A stretch of 64,000 bases of DNA from a virus: IMG/VR virus record IMGVR_UViG_3300028920_001037, positions 1-64,000 of that record; one strand, given 5' to 3'. Position 1 is the stretch's first letter; every line of letters starts with the position of its first letter. A program made the position numbers and the translations under genes. Shown here in pieces: positions 49,976 through 57,791 of the stretch. The notes under the pieces were generated by a model. The model was not told the origin of the DNA and did not search any database. It saw only the letters and a program-made list of their open reading frames with translations.

Positions 49976-51337
49976 TTATAATTCGAATTCGTTTATATCT
50001 GTAATATCAGCTTCTACTTGGAAAAATTTTAAAAAGTAACCCAATCCTTTCTTAATAATTTGAACTATGGCGTTGTAAATTCTTTTCATAAAATTAACAA
50101 CTACAGTACCATACTTTTTAATTTTATCCATAAAACCTTCATTAAGATCTTCTGTAATTAAATCACAATCTATTCCTAATGATTCGGCATATTCAAATAA
50201 TTTACAAACATTTATTTCAGTTGTTTCTTTCTTTACAGGCACTTCTTGAACATCAAGAATAGTTGAAGAACCGCTGTTACCACTAGTCTTCCAATTAACC
50301 AAAATCTTAACTTGATTAGCTAATTTTTTAATTTTACTACTAATAATTGCAAACTCAATTACTGATGCATCACTATTAAATTTTAAAAAGTAGTTTGCCT
50401 TTGGTGGTTGTTCAATGAATTTTAAATCTCCGGTAACGGCCTCTTTAATAAATTCTTGTTTAAATCGACTATTGTTTGCTACAATATTATTTAAAATTCT
50501 TTCAAACTCTTTGTGGTTTAATCCTATTTTTGTTTTAGCTTCTAAATCTTTTACATTTCTTCCTAATAAAGCTTCTTCACTAGATTCTGGTTTAACCCAT
50601 TTATCTACGGTTTTAATAAATTCATCACCAACATTTGCCTTATTTAAAGCATTATAGATGAGAGCTTGACCTTCACCATGTATTACCTGTGGTGATGCTA
50701 AACGAATTCGACCAGTTTTACTCATTAACTTTAATGACATTCTATATGCTTCACTAATTAAAACGTCAGTTTTTGGCGTTCTATCTGGTGATCTTTTTGA
50801 ATTTACCAATGATACATATTGTCTACTCAATTGATAATTTTTATTGGCTCCTATATTAATAGCTGGTTGATTAGTTTTAATTTGTTTATCAATATAATCA
50901 GCTATTTTTTTACCAACAGTATTATCCATTGATGTTGGTTCTTTAACTTTGAATTCCTTAATATGTTTTTTATTCCAAGCATTAGTTATAGCAGCTTCAT
51001 ATGTTGTACCTTTTTCTAAAGATCTTGATACGAATTCCTTTGTCTTAACTATATGTGCTAATCTATATTTTTCACCATCACTACCTATAAATAAAATATT
51101 TTTAATATTCTCATCTCTATCTTTTAACATTTTAATTGCTTTTGAATTTAAATTTACAGGGAAAGTAATTTCTTTAGTTTCACCTTTTTTTCTTATGGCA
51201 AATTTCGATTCATCTTTAATCTTTTTTAAAAATGTATCGACTCTACCAGGTCTATTAAATAAACTTACATAACTAAAAGTACCACGACCAGCATGTTTGT
51301 CTTCGGACTCAGTAAAATAATGTTCTCTAAATCTCAT
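49976..51337 (-). CDS. capsid-targeting-tag protein with C-terminal amphipathic helices (paralogue A)
   Basis: 453 residues, start MRFREHYFTESEDK. The centre has a segment shared with the next gene (NSRFKQEFIKEAVTGDLKF...PPKANYFLKF). The end (GFMDKIKKYGTVVVNFMKRI, IVQIIKKGLGYFLKFFQVEADI) is strongly amphipathic/hydrophobic and could insert into membranes. A packaged and injected pore or channel component is one possibility. No enzyme domain is recognised. Confidence 0.75.
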   Translation of the reverse strand: MRFREHYFTESEDKHAGRGTFSYVSLFNRPGRVDTFLKKIKDESKFAIRKKGETKEITFPVNLNSKAIKMLKDRDENIKNILFIGSDGEKYRLAHIVKTKEFVSRSLEKGTTYEAAITNAWNKKHIKEFKVKEPTSMDNTVGKKIADYIDKQIKTNQPAINIGANKNYQLSRQYVSLVNSKRSPDRTPKTDVLISEAYRMSLKLMSKTGRIRLASPQVIHGEGQALIYNALNKANVGDEFIKTVDKWVKPESSEEALLGRNVKDLEAKTKIGLNHKEFERILNNIVANNSRFKQEFIKEAVTGDLKFIEQPPKANYFLKFNSDASVIEFAIISSKIKKLANQVKILVNWKTSGNSGSSTILDVQEVPVKKETTEINVCKLFEYAESLGIDCDLITEDLNEGFMDKIKKYGTVVVNFMKRIYNAIVQIIKKGLGYFLKFFQVEADITDINEFEL

Positions 51338-51346
51338 TGTTACTCC

Positions 51347-52435
51347 TTATAAATCTGTAAAATCAATAGGTTCAGCTTCTATTACTGGAATTATTCCCCA
51401 AAAATTACAAAAATCGTCAAAACCTTTTTTAAGCATGTTTATTAATTTATTAAAAATATTCTTAAAAAAGTCCCATATTTTTTGTAATACTCCTTGTTCT
51501 TCTTCATTTAACAAAGATAATTCTTTATCTAGATATTTATATTCCTGTACAAGAAAATCATTCCAACATGTTGCTTCCTTAGTTGGGTCTTTTGCTTCAT
51601 ATCTATGTGATGTTCTATAATATAAATTGGATGGGTCATGTTTATCCTTATCCGTTTTATATGAAATTCTAAACTTAGATTTCTGCATTACCTTATCTAT
51701 AAAATTATCATCTGTTAAAATATCATAATATCCTATTTTCTTAGCATCATTTGTAAAAGAAAGCATTTTATAGGCCGCGGCTTTTGGTTCTGTTGATGAA
51801 AATTTAATTTGTCCTGACAAAGCTTCCTTAACAATATCCCTATTAAATTCCTCATTTTGAAATATATCTTTTAACATAACCTGTATTTTATCATCAAGTT
51901 CTTTTGTTTTATCTGCTATTTCTTTTTTACGACTTGCCGGTGCCTTAAATCTATCCATAAATCCTTGTTCCATAGTTCTATTTAATTCTACAACTTGGTT
52001 CTGTAATCCTTGATATAGTTCCTTTTTGCTGTTCATAACTGCAAAAAACAATGCCATAGATTCTGTTTTGGCTCCACTTGAGAGTGTTGACTTCTCACCC
52101 TTTGCACCAGCTTTAAGTGATAGATTAATCTGTTTAGGACTGTTAACTACTATGTCGGATTTTGATTTTGATTTACCAGCAGGATATTCAGTTCCTGTTT
52201 CTGGATCAACAAATGCAAATGCTTTACTTACTTGAAATGGTACCGGACCTATAGCTTCGGATTCTACATCTCCAGTTATATTTTCTCTTTTAAAAAAGTC
52301 TTCACAAACTTTTTTAGTCGCTTCTGCAAGTTCTGGAAATGATTCAACACGACCAGTATTTAAATATTCATTGACAGTAACTTCAAATTGATCACCAATA
52401 GTTGCTTCTGTTAAATAAAATTCCTTAAATCTCAT
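51347..52435 (-). CDS. capsid-targeting-tag protein with C-terminal amphipathic helices (paralogue B)
   Basis: 362 residues, start MRFKEFYLTEATIG. It shares with paralogue A the pattern NEEFNRDIVKEALSGQIKF...PKAAAYKMLSF and an ending of amphipathic helices (KIWDFFKNIFNKLINMLKKG). The two probably arose by duplication. A beta-rich N-terminal domain with GTEYPAGKSKSKSD lies before a helical middle. Function unknown. Confidence 0.75.
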   Translation of the reverse strand: MRFKEFYLTEATIGDQFEVTVNEYLNTGRVESFPELAEATKKVCEDFFKRENITGDVESEAIGPVPFQVSKAFAFVDPETGTEYPAGKSKSKSDIVVNSPKQINLSLKAGAKGEKSTLSSGAKTESMALFFAVMNSKKELYQGLQNQVVELNRTMEQGFMDRFKAPASRKKEIADKTKELDDKIQVMLKDIFQNEEFNRDIVKEALSGQIKFSSTEPKAAAYKMLSFTNDAKKIGYYDILTDDNFIDKVMQKSKFRISYKTDKDKHDPSNLYYRTSHRYEAKDPTKEATCWNDFLVQEYKYLDKELSLLNEEEQGVLQKIWDFFKNIFNKLINMLKKGFDDFCNFWGIIPVIEAEPIDFTDL

Positions 52436-52439
52436 CGGA

Positions 52440-53912
52440 TTAACCTTTCTTTGCCATTGCCCATCTATGTGCTAAAGCTTTACTTGTTTTTATCTTCTCA
52501 CCCTTCTCAGCGGCTTCTTTTGCTTTCTCAAGTGTTGCTTTTAGTTTTGACCACTTATCAATACCTGATTGCTTTCCCTTACCAGCTGTAACAGCAGCCA
52601 CAGCCGCTTCCATATTCTTTTCAAACTTTCCTGTAAGAGAATCAATCGATCTTGCTATACCAAGTTTCGATGCTTCGGCTTCTCCACCAGCTTGATATTC
52701 TTTTCCATAAGTTTCTAAATCCTTAATGAAGTTTGCAACATCCAATTTTCCAGAAACTAACTTTACAAATAAGTCTATTCTATCTTTTCTGATAGGAACA
52801 AGATGCATTAATTCTTGACCCAATTCCTTATCTTGATAAACAATCTTATATAAAGATTCTGCCTTTTCAGGAACAGTTTGGTCTGAATTGACTATATTCA
52901 CAAACTCAGGGTTATTTACAACAGAACTAATAATCTTCTCGACTCTATTATCATACTTTGTTCCTGCACCATGAATAGGAAGAAAGATATGTTTCTTTTC
53001 TTTCTTCTTACAATAGTTACACTTTCTACAGTCACCTATACAATGACGAGCAATTGTAACTGGTGAACCATAATACTCTTGACCTTTAATAGTTTTGTCT
53101 TTAATCTTCTTCATTATGTCAATGAATTCATCATACTCGACTGCTATAAATGCATTATCTAACATATACTGTGAACCATTAACACATACATTAGGTCCTA
53201 AATCTCCAACATCTAAATCGGTTCTATGTGTATATGTGTATATTTGTAAAGGTGAACCTATGTTATTTAGTTCTGCTCCGACTTGTGCAAGTTTTTTAAC
53301 ATCATCTGCTGTTCCTATTTTTGCTTTCATCTCATCAGGAACTTTTGCTAGAAGTGCAGGGTCAGTTGGAATATTTCTAAATTCACCTGCTTCATTGACT
53401 CTTACATACTTAATCTTCTTTAAAGCCTTTGCAATCTCATCTAATCCTTTTGCAATACCAGCTGGAGTCAAACATGCCCATTGTTTTTCATGTCTTATAT
53501 TCTTTGCTAATGGTGATCCTGGTTTATCCCCCCATCTCTTTTCTGGAGCCAATGCATAACAATTACCATCAGCGGCTAGTTTACACAAACCAATCTTGGC
53601 AGACATACAATCCGTTGCTGTTGACATATTCATTAAAATAGTATCGCCACCTATTTTAATATTACCTTTACCAACTTCAAAGTGTCTTTCTTCTCCTGTG
53701 TCCGGGTCTTTATAAGTTATTGACGGAGATTTATACTTATCATCTTTTTCTTCTGTAAGAGTTATTTCCTTTAATGCCCCTTCTTTAATAAGAGTTGGAA
53801 AATATTTGTCAGGAATTCCAATGTGCAACTTTCCACTTTCATCAAAATAACAAAGTTCAAAATGAATAGGAATGTTAAGTTCAGGCTGATTATAATGTTC
53901 TGTAAATCTCAT
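52440..53912 (-). CDS. Cys-rich protein resembling the GP88 family, with degenerate tag
   Basis: 490 residues. It begins MRFTEHYNQPELNI, where the tag loses its clear L-x-E. The body has CMSAKIGLCKLAADGNCYALAPEKRW and later CIGDCRKCNYCKKKEKKH, the cysteine series of phage 'gene product 88' proteins, which are thought to be radical SAM-like. The Cys spacing could hold an iron-sulphur cluster. A helical C-terminal third follows. Function unknown. Confidence 0.72.
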   Translation of the reverse strand: MRFTEHYNQPELNIPIHFELCYFDESGKLHIGIPDKYFPTLIKEGALKEITLTEEKDDKYKSPSITYKDPDTGEERHFEVGKGNIKIGGDTILMNMSTATDCMSAKIGLCKLAADGNCYALAPEKRWGDKPGSPLAKNIRHEKQWACLTPAGIAKGLDEIAKALKKIKYVRVNEAGEFRNIPTDPALLAKVPDEMKAKIGTADDVKKLAQVGAELNNIGSPLQIYTYTHRTDLDVGDLGPNVCVNGSQYMLDNAFIAVEYDEFIDIMKKIKDKTIKGQEYYGSPVTIARHCIGDCRKCNYCKKKEKKHIFLPIHGAGTKYDNRVEKIISSVVNNPEFVNIVNSDQTVPEKAESLYKIVYQDKELGQELMHLVPIRKDRIDLFVKLVSGKLDVANFIKDLETYGKEYQAGGEAEASKLGIARSIDSLTGKFEKNMEAAVAAVTAGKGKQSGIDKWSKLKATLEKAKEAAEKGEKIKTSKALAHRWAMAKKG

Positions 53913-54403
53913 ATAAGTTCGAATCCTTCCTCTTTTATTTTTGATTTGGTTTCTTCAAACTTCTTTTGCATTTTATCTATAATATGGTCAGGTACATCTG
54001 ATCTATCTTTACCTGCTTCAATATCTTTTCTAATTCTTCTTTTCGATTCTTCTGGGTCAATTTCAAAAATTTTTGCCTTAAGTTTAATATCTTTTGGCAT
54101 TTGTTTAATTAGACTTCTTCTTTTTTCTGTATCAACATTGGTTGCATCATATATTACAGAATCTCCACCTTCCAAGAATCTCTTGGTTGCTTCTTCTGCC
54201 ATTTGAAAGACTTGAGCATTCATTGACTGGTCTGAAATATCGTCTGCCATTTCGCGTCTTATTTCATCAGGTGAAACAATTTTATATTTATTACCTTTAT
54301 TGAATTCCTTTATCCAAGTAGACTTACCGGATCCAGGAATTCCAATCGGAAGAACTAGTTCCGGTTTATCATCTTCAGTATAAAATTCTTTAAATCTATT
54401 CAT
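53909..54403 (-). CDS. P-loop kinase (AAA_33, polynucleotide-kinase-like) with capsid-targeting tag
   Basis: 164 residues, start MNRFKEFYTEDD. P-loop GIPGSGKST (residues 21-29), then SPDEIRREMADD, VIYDATNVDTEKRRSL and a KRRIRKD patch, as in T4-Pnk-type 5' polynucleotide kinase domains and related AAA_33 kinases. It lies close to a HAD phosphatase, the other half of Pnk enzymes. No Shine-Dalgarno site precedes this ATG, and the late octamer sits 6 bases upstream, so it may be made from a nearly leaderless late RNA. Confidence 0.82.
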   Translation of the reverse strand: MNRFKEFYTEDDKPELVLPIGIPGSGKSTWIKEFNKGNKYKIVSPDEIRREMADDISDQSMNAQVFQMAEEATKRFLEGGDSVIYDATNVDTEKRRSLIKQMPKDIKLKAKIFEIDPEESKRRIRKDIEAGKDRSDVPDHIIDKMQKKFEETKSKIKEEGFELI

Positions 54404-54408
54404 AAATA

Positions 54409-54416
54409 TATTTATA
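54409..54416 (-). promoter_or_regulatory. T4-type late promoter octamer next to a start codon
   Basis: TATAAATA on the minus strand at 54416-54409. The ATG of the kinase gene is at 54403, so the start of transcription would fall at or close to the start codon. Confidence 0.5.
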
Positions 54417-54422
54417 ATTTAA

Positions 54423-54689
54423 TTAATGTGATAGATATAAGTCTATAGTTTTCTTATCAAAACCAATATCTATTAAATATTTCTCTTGTGCTTCCGATAA
54501 TCTTTTAACTGCCACAAACATATTTTCATTATTATTATTTAAATGTGTAACTTTTACCCATCCTTTTTGTTCTAACTCTTGTTCTGTAAATCCAATTTTT
54601 TCTGAAAACTTAACATGTTCACCATAACCACAAGGATAAAAATTGCCATCTCTATCTATCCACCCTGTTGTTGGTGTTGTTTCTTTCAT
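54423..54689 (-). CDS. small hypothetical protein
   Basis: 88 residues. DRDGNFYPCGYGEHVKFSEK suggests a small metal or peptide fold, and the C-terminus is helical (SEAQEKYLIDIGFDKKTIDLYL). Overlaps the HAD gene by 38 bases. No tag. Confidence 0.68.
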   Translation of the reverse strand: MKETTPTTGWIDRDGNFYPCGYGEHVKFSEKIGFTEQELEQKGWVKVTHLNNNNENMFVAVKRLSEAQEKYLIDIGFDKKTIDLYLSH

Positions 54690-55191
54690 ATTTGTCTAGC
54701 TCCTTAATTGTATCATTAGTTGATTTGTGTAGTAATCCAATACCTCCAGCTTTTTCCCACCTGTCTATATTCCCTTTCATATCATCAACTAATATACTTT
54801 TATTATCAGCATATTTTTCTTTATTTCTGTCTATTATATATTCAACATCATTTCCTAACTCTCTTTTAATCCAATCTATTTTACCTTTCTTTACAATATC
54901 AATATTTTGAGTGCCTGGAGATGATAGTATTATTGGATTAAATTGTTTCAAAAAATCCCACAGTTCTTTTCCATCTTTAGTCCAGGGAAGATTTGCCCAC
55001 CAATCTGAACCTGCATCATGAATTAATTTCCACGCTTCAACATCTTTACCTTCAGCTTCCCATTCATCCATAGTTTTACCTGGACTTAATTTATCAAACC
55101 CATCAACCCAACTTACAATAACACTATCCATGTCAACATATAACTTATAGTTTTTTAAATCTTCTGTAAAATAAAATAGCTTAAAACGCAT
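54652..55191 (-). CDS. HAD-superfamily phosphatase (5'(3')-deoxyribonucleotidase/Pnkp-like) with capsid-targeting tag
   Basis: 179 residues, start MRFKLFYFTEDLKN. HAD motif I is DMDSV (Asp20, Asp22), motif II is ILSSPGT and motif IV is ILVDDMKGNI. Motif I has Ser instead of Gly after the second Asp. The pattern fits nucleotidase or 3'-phosphatase HADs such as the C-terminal half of T4 Pnkp. With the kinase two genes downstream it may form a split end-repair pair. It has a late promoter at 55223-55230. Confidence 0.8.
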   Translation of the reverse strand: MRFKLFYFTEDLKNYKLYVDMDSVIVSWVDGFDKLSPGKTMDEWEAEGKDVEAWKLIHDAGSDWWANLPWTKDGKELWDFLKQFNPIILSSPGTQNIDIVKKGKIDWIKRELGNDVEYIIDRNKEKYADNKSILVDDMKGNIDRWEKAGGIGLLHKSTNDTIKELDKYERNNTNNRVDR

Positions 55192-55222
55192 GTATCTAAT
55201 CCTTTATATAATATGCTATATA

Positions 55223-55230
55223 TATTTATA
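55223..55230 (-). promoter_or_regulatory. T4-type late promoter octamer
   Basis: TATAAATA on the minus strand, 32 bases before the ATG at 55191, with AAAGGA downstream. It drives the tagged block from 55191 down. Confidence 0.6.
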
Positions 55231-55249
55231 ATAATATTGAAAGGATGTT

Positions 55250-55537
55250 ATGTACTATTGTGAATTGTGTGACTATAAAACCGAGAACAGGAACAATATT
55301 GAGTATCATCATATAGTTCCTAAGGAGTTAGAAGGTTCTGATAAATTGTTTAATCGTGTATATCTATGCCCCAACCATCATAAAATGGTCTACATAGAAG
55401 ATAGTAAGGCAGGAATTCACTCGATTAGGAACAGCGACTCTATCATTATAAGGGGTTGGTTTAAGTCAACTACAGGTGATGTTCTACTAACAGAAGCGCA
55501 AGGCATTGAAAAATATATAGACCGAAAGAATTTGTAA
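55250..55537 (+). CDS. HNH-type nuclease
   Basis: 95 residues on the plus strand. Zinc/HNH signature: CELCDYKTENRNNIEYHHIVPKE (His20-His21), then LFNRVYLCPNHHKMVY with the second CxxH pair. Its GAAAGGA ribosome-binding site lies 6 bases before the ATG. It is one of only two plus-strand genes and, like the other, a likely mobile nuclease. It ends one base before the 39-residue ORF on the other strand. Confidence 0.8.
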   Translation: MYYCELCDYKTENRNNIEYHHIVPKELEGSDKLFNRVYLCPNHHKMVYIEDSKAGIHSIRNSDSIIIRGWFKSTTGDVLLTEAQGIEKYIDRKNL

Positions 55538-55657
55538 CTATAATTTTTTTCTTCTTTTGTTTTTAATTTTTTTAATTAGTTTAATAAATCCCCTAATCTG
55601 TTTAGGCAGAGTTAAGGGATTTATACTAATTGTAATTTTTTCTACAGGTAATTTCAT
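55538..55657 (-). CDS. 39-residue basic protein
   Basis: ATG at 55657 overlaps the TGA of the gene upstream (ATGA), TAG at 55538. The C-terminal half is very basic (FIKLIKKIKNKRRKKL). Translational coupling supports it. Its sequence includes an imperfect inverted repeat (55583-55622) that could also be a hairpin. Function unknown. Confidence 0.6.
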   Translation of the reverse strand: MKLPVEKITISINPLTLPKQIRGFIKLIKKIKNKRRKKL

Positions 55658-55983
55658 TTCTTTTTAAATAAGCCTATGATTTTTGAGAAGTTAATGAGAA
55701 GGTCGAGAGAATATTCTACAATTTGTTCTACTTTGTCATCTTGTAAATCTATTTCTTCCTTTACCATATTACAAAGATCGGCTCTCTCATCGTCTGTAAG
55801 ATCCATAAACTCTTCAGGAACTTCCTGTATTCCGTTAACTGCCTTGATTGCTTTAGGTAAAAGCTTGGTAACTTTTGGAAGAATAGTAAGAATGTTTAAT
55901 TTCTTGCCCTTAAGTTCATCAACCATTTTTCCGGTAGCTGCTAAAAAAACTACTACATCTTTTGTTTCATCAATACCCTTCAT
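55654..55983 (-). CDS. hypothetical helical phage protein
   Basis: 109 residues, nearly all helix, with VPEEFMDLTDDERADLCNMVKEEIDL as a charged amphipathic stretch and a hydrophobic end (LLINFSKIIGLFKKK). Late octamer at 56011-56018 upstream. Unknown, possibly a virion or chaperone subunit. Confidence 0.72.
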   Translation of the reverse strand: MKGIDETKDVVVFLAATGKMVDELKGKKLNILTILPKVTKLLPKAIKAVNGIQEVPEEFMDLTDDERADLCNMVKEEIDLQDDKVEQIVEYSLDLLINFSKIIGLFKKK

Positions 55984-56010
55984 AGAATCCTCCTTAGTTT
56001 GATTCTTATA

Positions 56011-56018
56011 TATTTATA
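56011..56018 (-). promoter_or_regulatory. T4-type late promoter octamer
   Basis: TATAAATA on the minus strand, 28 bases before the ATG at 55983, with AGGAGG between. It separates the sugar cassette (56.0-64 kb) from the tagged block. Confidence 0.6.
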
Positions 56019-56022
56019 TTTT

Positions 56023-56649
56023 TTATTTAGTTGCATCTTTAAATTTCTTATTCAATAATTTAATAGCTTCTTCTATATTATCTGGTAAGGAAACATTTTC
56101 TAATAACATAAGTTTACAAAAAGCTCCACTAAATAAAAAATCAAAATCTTCCATTTTTAAACTATTGTCTAACAAATCACCAAATATATCTATAACATCT
56201 TCTTTTGTTAAATCCCATTTTGGATAATTAGTTGGAATACAAGTTATGTTTTGTCTTGTATATAATCTTGTTTTTACAGTTTCTATTGGGTTTCTAATTT
56301 TAATTCTTCTTATAGGACTTCCAGCATAAACGGAATCTTTATTTAATTTACCAGAAACCACACTAGACATTCCTATTAAACACCTTCTTTCAATAGTTGT
56401 TCCCGGTACAATAGAAACTCCATATCCTATCCACACATCTTTCTCTATATTAGTTTTTAATCTTTCAATTGATATTCCATTTATTGGGCAATGTGTTGCA
56501 ACAAAGGATCCTCCACCTAAAGTTGAATAATCTCCAATACTTACACATTTAAAATGTTGGTCTATTGTACCCCATATTCGGGCTCCTTTACCTATTTTGA
56601 AACCCATTTTTCTATATGATTCGTTTGTGTTGTGTGTTAGTGATGCCAT
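56023..56649 (-). CDS. left-handed beta-helix (hexapeptide) acyltransferase
   Basis: 208 residues. Hexapeptide-repeat pattern (GKGARIWG, CVSIGDYSTLGGGSFVATHCP, EKDVWIGYGVSIVPGTTIERRCLIGMSSVVSG) with loop NKDSVYAGSPIR, as in O- or N-acetyltransferases of sugars. The C-terminal 70 residues are an added helical region. Part of the second sugar cassette; its start overlaps the radical SAM stop. Confidence 0.8.
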   Translation of the reverse strand: MASLTHNTNESYRKMGFKIGKGARIWGTIDQHFKCVSIGDYSTLGGGSFVATHCPINGISIERLKTNIEKDVWIGYGVSIVPGTTIERRCLIGMSSVVSGKLNKDSVYAGSPIRRIKIRNPIETVKTRLYTRQNITCIPTNYPKWDLTKEDVIDIFGDLLDNSLKMEDFDFLFSGAFCKLMLLENVSLPDNIEEAIKLLNKKFKDATK

Positions 56650-57791
56650 TATTTACCCTTCTTATAATATGTTTCATTTATTTCTAAACCCATTCGATTA
56701 CATCTTAATCCTTTATCAAAACACATTTTTTTACAATCCCAATTTGGATTATAATTATCCATAATCATTTTATTAAATTCGTCTAAATCATAAGTTACCT
56801 TACCAATTCTACATTGTTTTCCGGTTGGTGTTGCAACTGTACTACATTTATATACATATCCATCTGCACCAATTGTAATCTGATAATATCCATAAATACA
56901 TTGTTTAAAATTAAACCTATCTACATCTGTAAATTCGGGTCCGGTATAAAATATATATGGTTTTTCATTTTGGTTTTTTGATAAATATGGTTCTAATCTA
57001 TTATAATAATTATCATTATCCGGAAGCTCTCTATTATATTTATACTCTCTTACCTTATCAAATGTTTGATTATAATTTGCAAAAGGAATGGAAAACCTTA
57101 AACTGTCGGCTCCTATTCTTTTAGCGTGTTCTACAATTGCTTTAAAGTTTTCATCATTATCACTATCATGAGATATAAGATAACACATTCTTATAGCATG
57201 ACTTGGTTTACCAACTTTATCACGAATACTAGCAGCCATTTCAAGACCCTTAATAATTTCATCATTAAATATATAACTCTTTTTTGTTCCTTTAGTCTTA
57301 GCCCAAGACTCAGACAATCCAGCATCAATACTCACAGAAAGATAATCAACATCATCTGTTGAAATTCTATTCAACTCGGTCAAGAACCCTATACTATTTT
57401 CAAGTGTTGCTAAAAGACTTCCATTAGTGTGAATTCCAAAATGATTTCCATAATACTTAGTTGTTGCAAGATAAGCCATATAATATGGATTCATCATGGG
57501 TTCTGTATATGCACCGCCGTAAATATGGAAAGGAATTGCACCTTTAAGTTTGTGTAACAAATCTAGCCCTTCAATTTCCCAATTTCCTAAAGATTTATCA
57601 AATAATTTTCCAGCGCAATGAGGACAATGAAGATTACAAGATCTTTTATGATCGGCTGGTAAATGTATTTCAAACTGTCTTGGATACACTAATTTACCAT
57701 TAAAAAATACATCTTCATTATTGTTAAGATGTTTCATTAGCTGTTTATAATAATGATAAACTTCTGGTCTTGTATCTTTCATTTTATTCAT
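56649..57791 (-). CDS. radical SAM protein, SPASM-type
   Basis: 380 residues. The cluster motif C52-x3-C56-x2-C59 (SCNLHCPHC) is standard. A GGAYTEPMMNP loop, IHTNGS and SIDAGL fit the TIM-barrel core. The C-terminal CSTVATP...CRIGK...DCKKMCFDKGLRCNRMG has the Cys content of a SPASM domain with auxiliary clusters. Such enzymes act on peptides, proteins or sugars. It is next to acyltransferase and glycosyltransferase genes, so a sugar or glycopeptide substrate is plausible. Confidence 0.82.
   Translation of the reverse strand: MNKMKDTRPEVYHYYKQLMKHLNNNEDVFFNGKLVYPRQFEIHLPADHKRSCNLHCPHCAGKLFDKSLGNWEIEGLDLLHKLKGAIPFHIYGGAYTEPMMNPYYMAYLATTKYYGNHFGIHTNGSLLATLENSIGFLTELNRISTDDVDYLSVSIDAGLSESWAKTKGTKKSYIFNDEIIKGLEMAASIRDKVGKPSHAIRMCYLISHDSDNDENFKAIVEHAKRIGADSLRFSIPFANYNQTFDKVREYKYNRELPDNDNYYNRLEPYLSKNQNEKPYIFYTGPEFTDVDRFNFKQCIYGYYQITIGADGYVYKCSTVATPTGKQCRIGKVTYDLDEFNKMIMDNYNPNWDCKKMCFDKGLRCNRMGLEINETYYKKGK

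Noticed and set aside
55583-55622. rho-independent terminator for the plus-strand HNH gene
   Set aside because: The stem has a mismatch and no T-run follows at once, and the bases are coding on the minus strand for a coupled 39-residue ORF. Possibly both, but not listed as a terminator.
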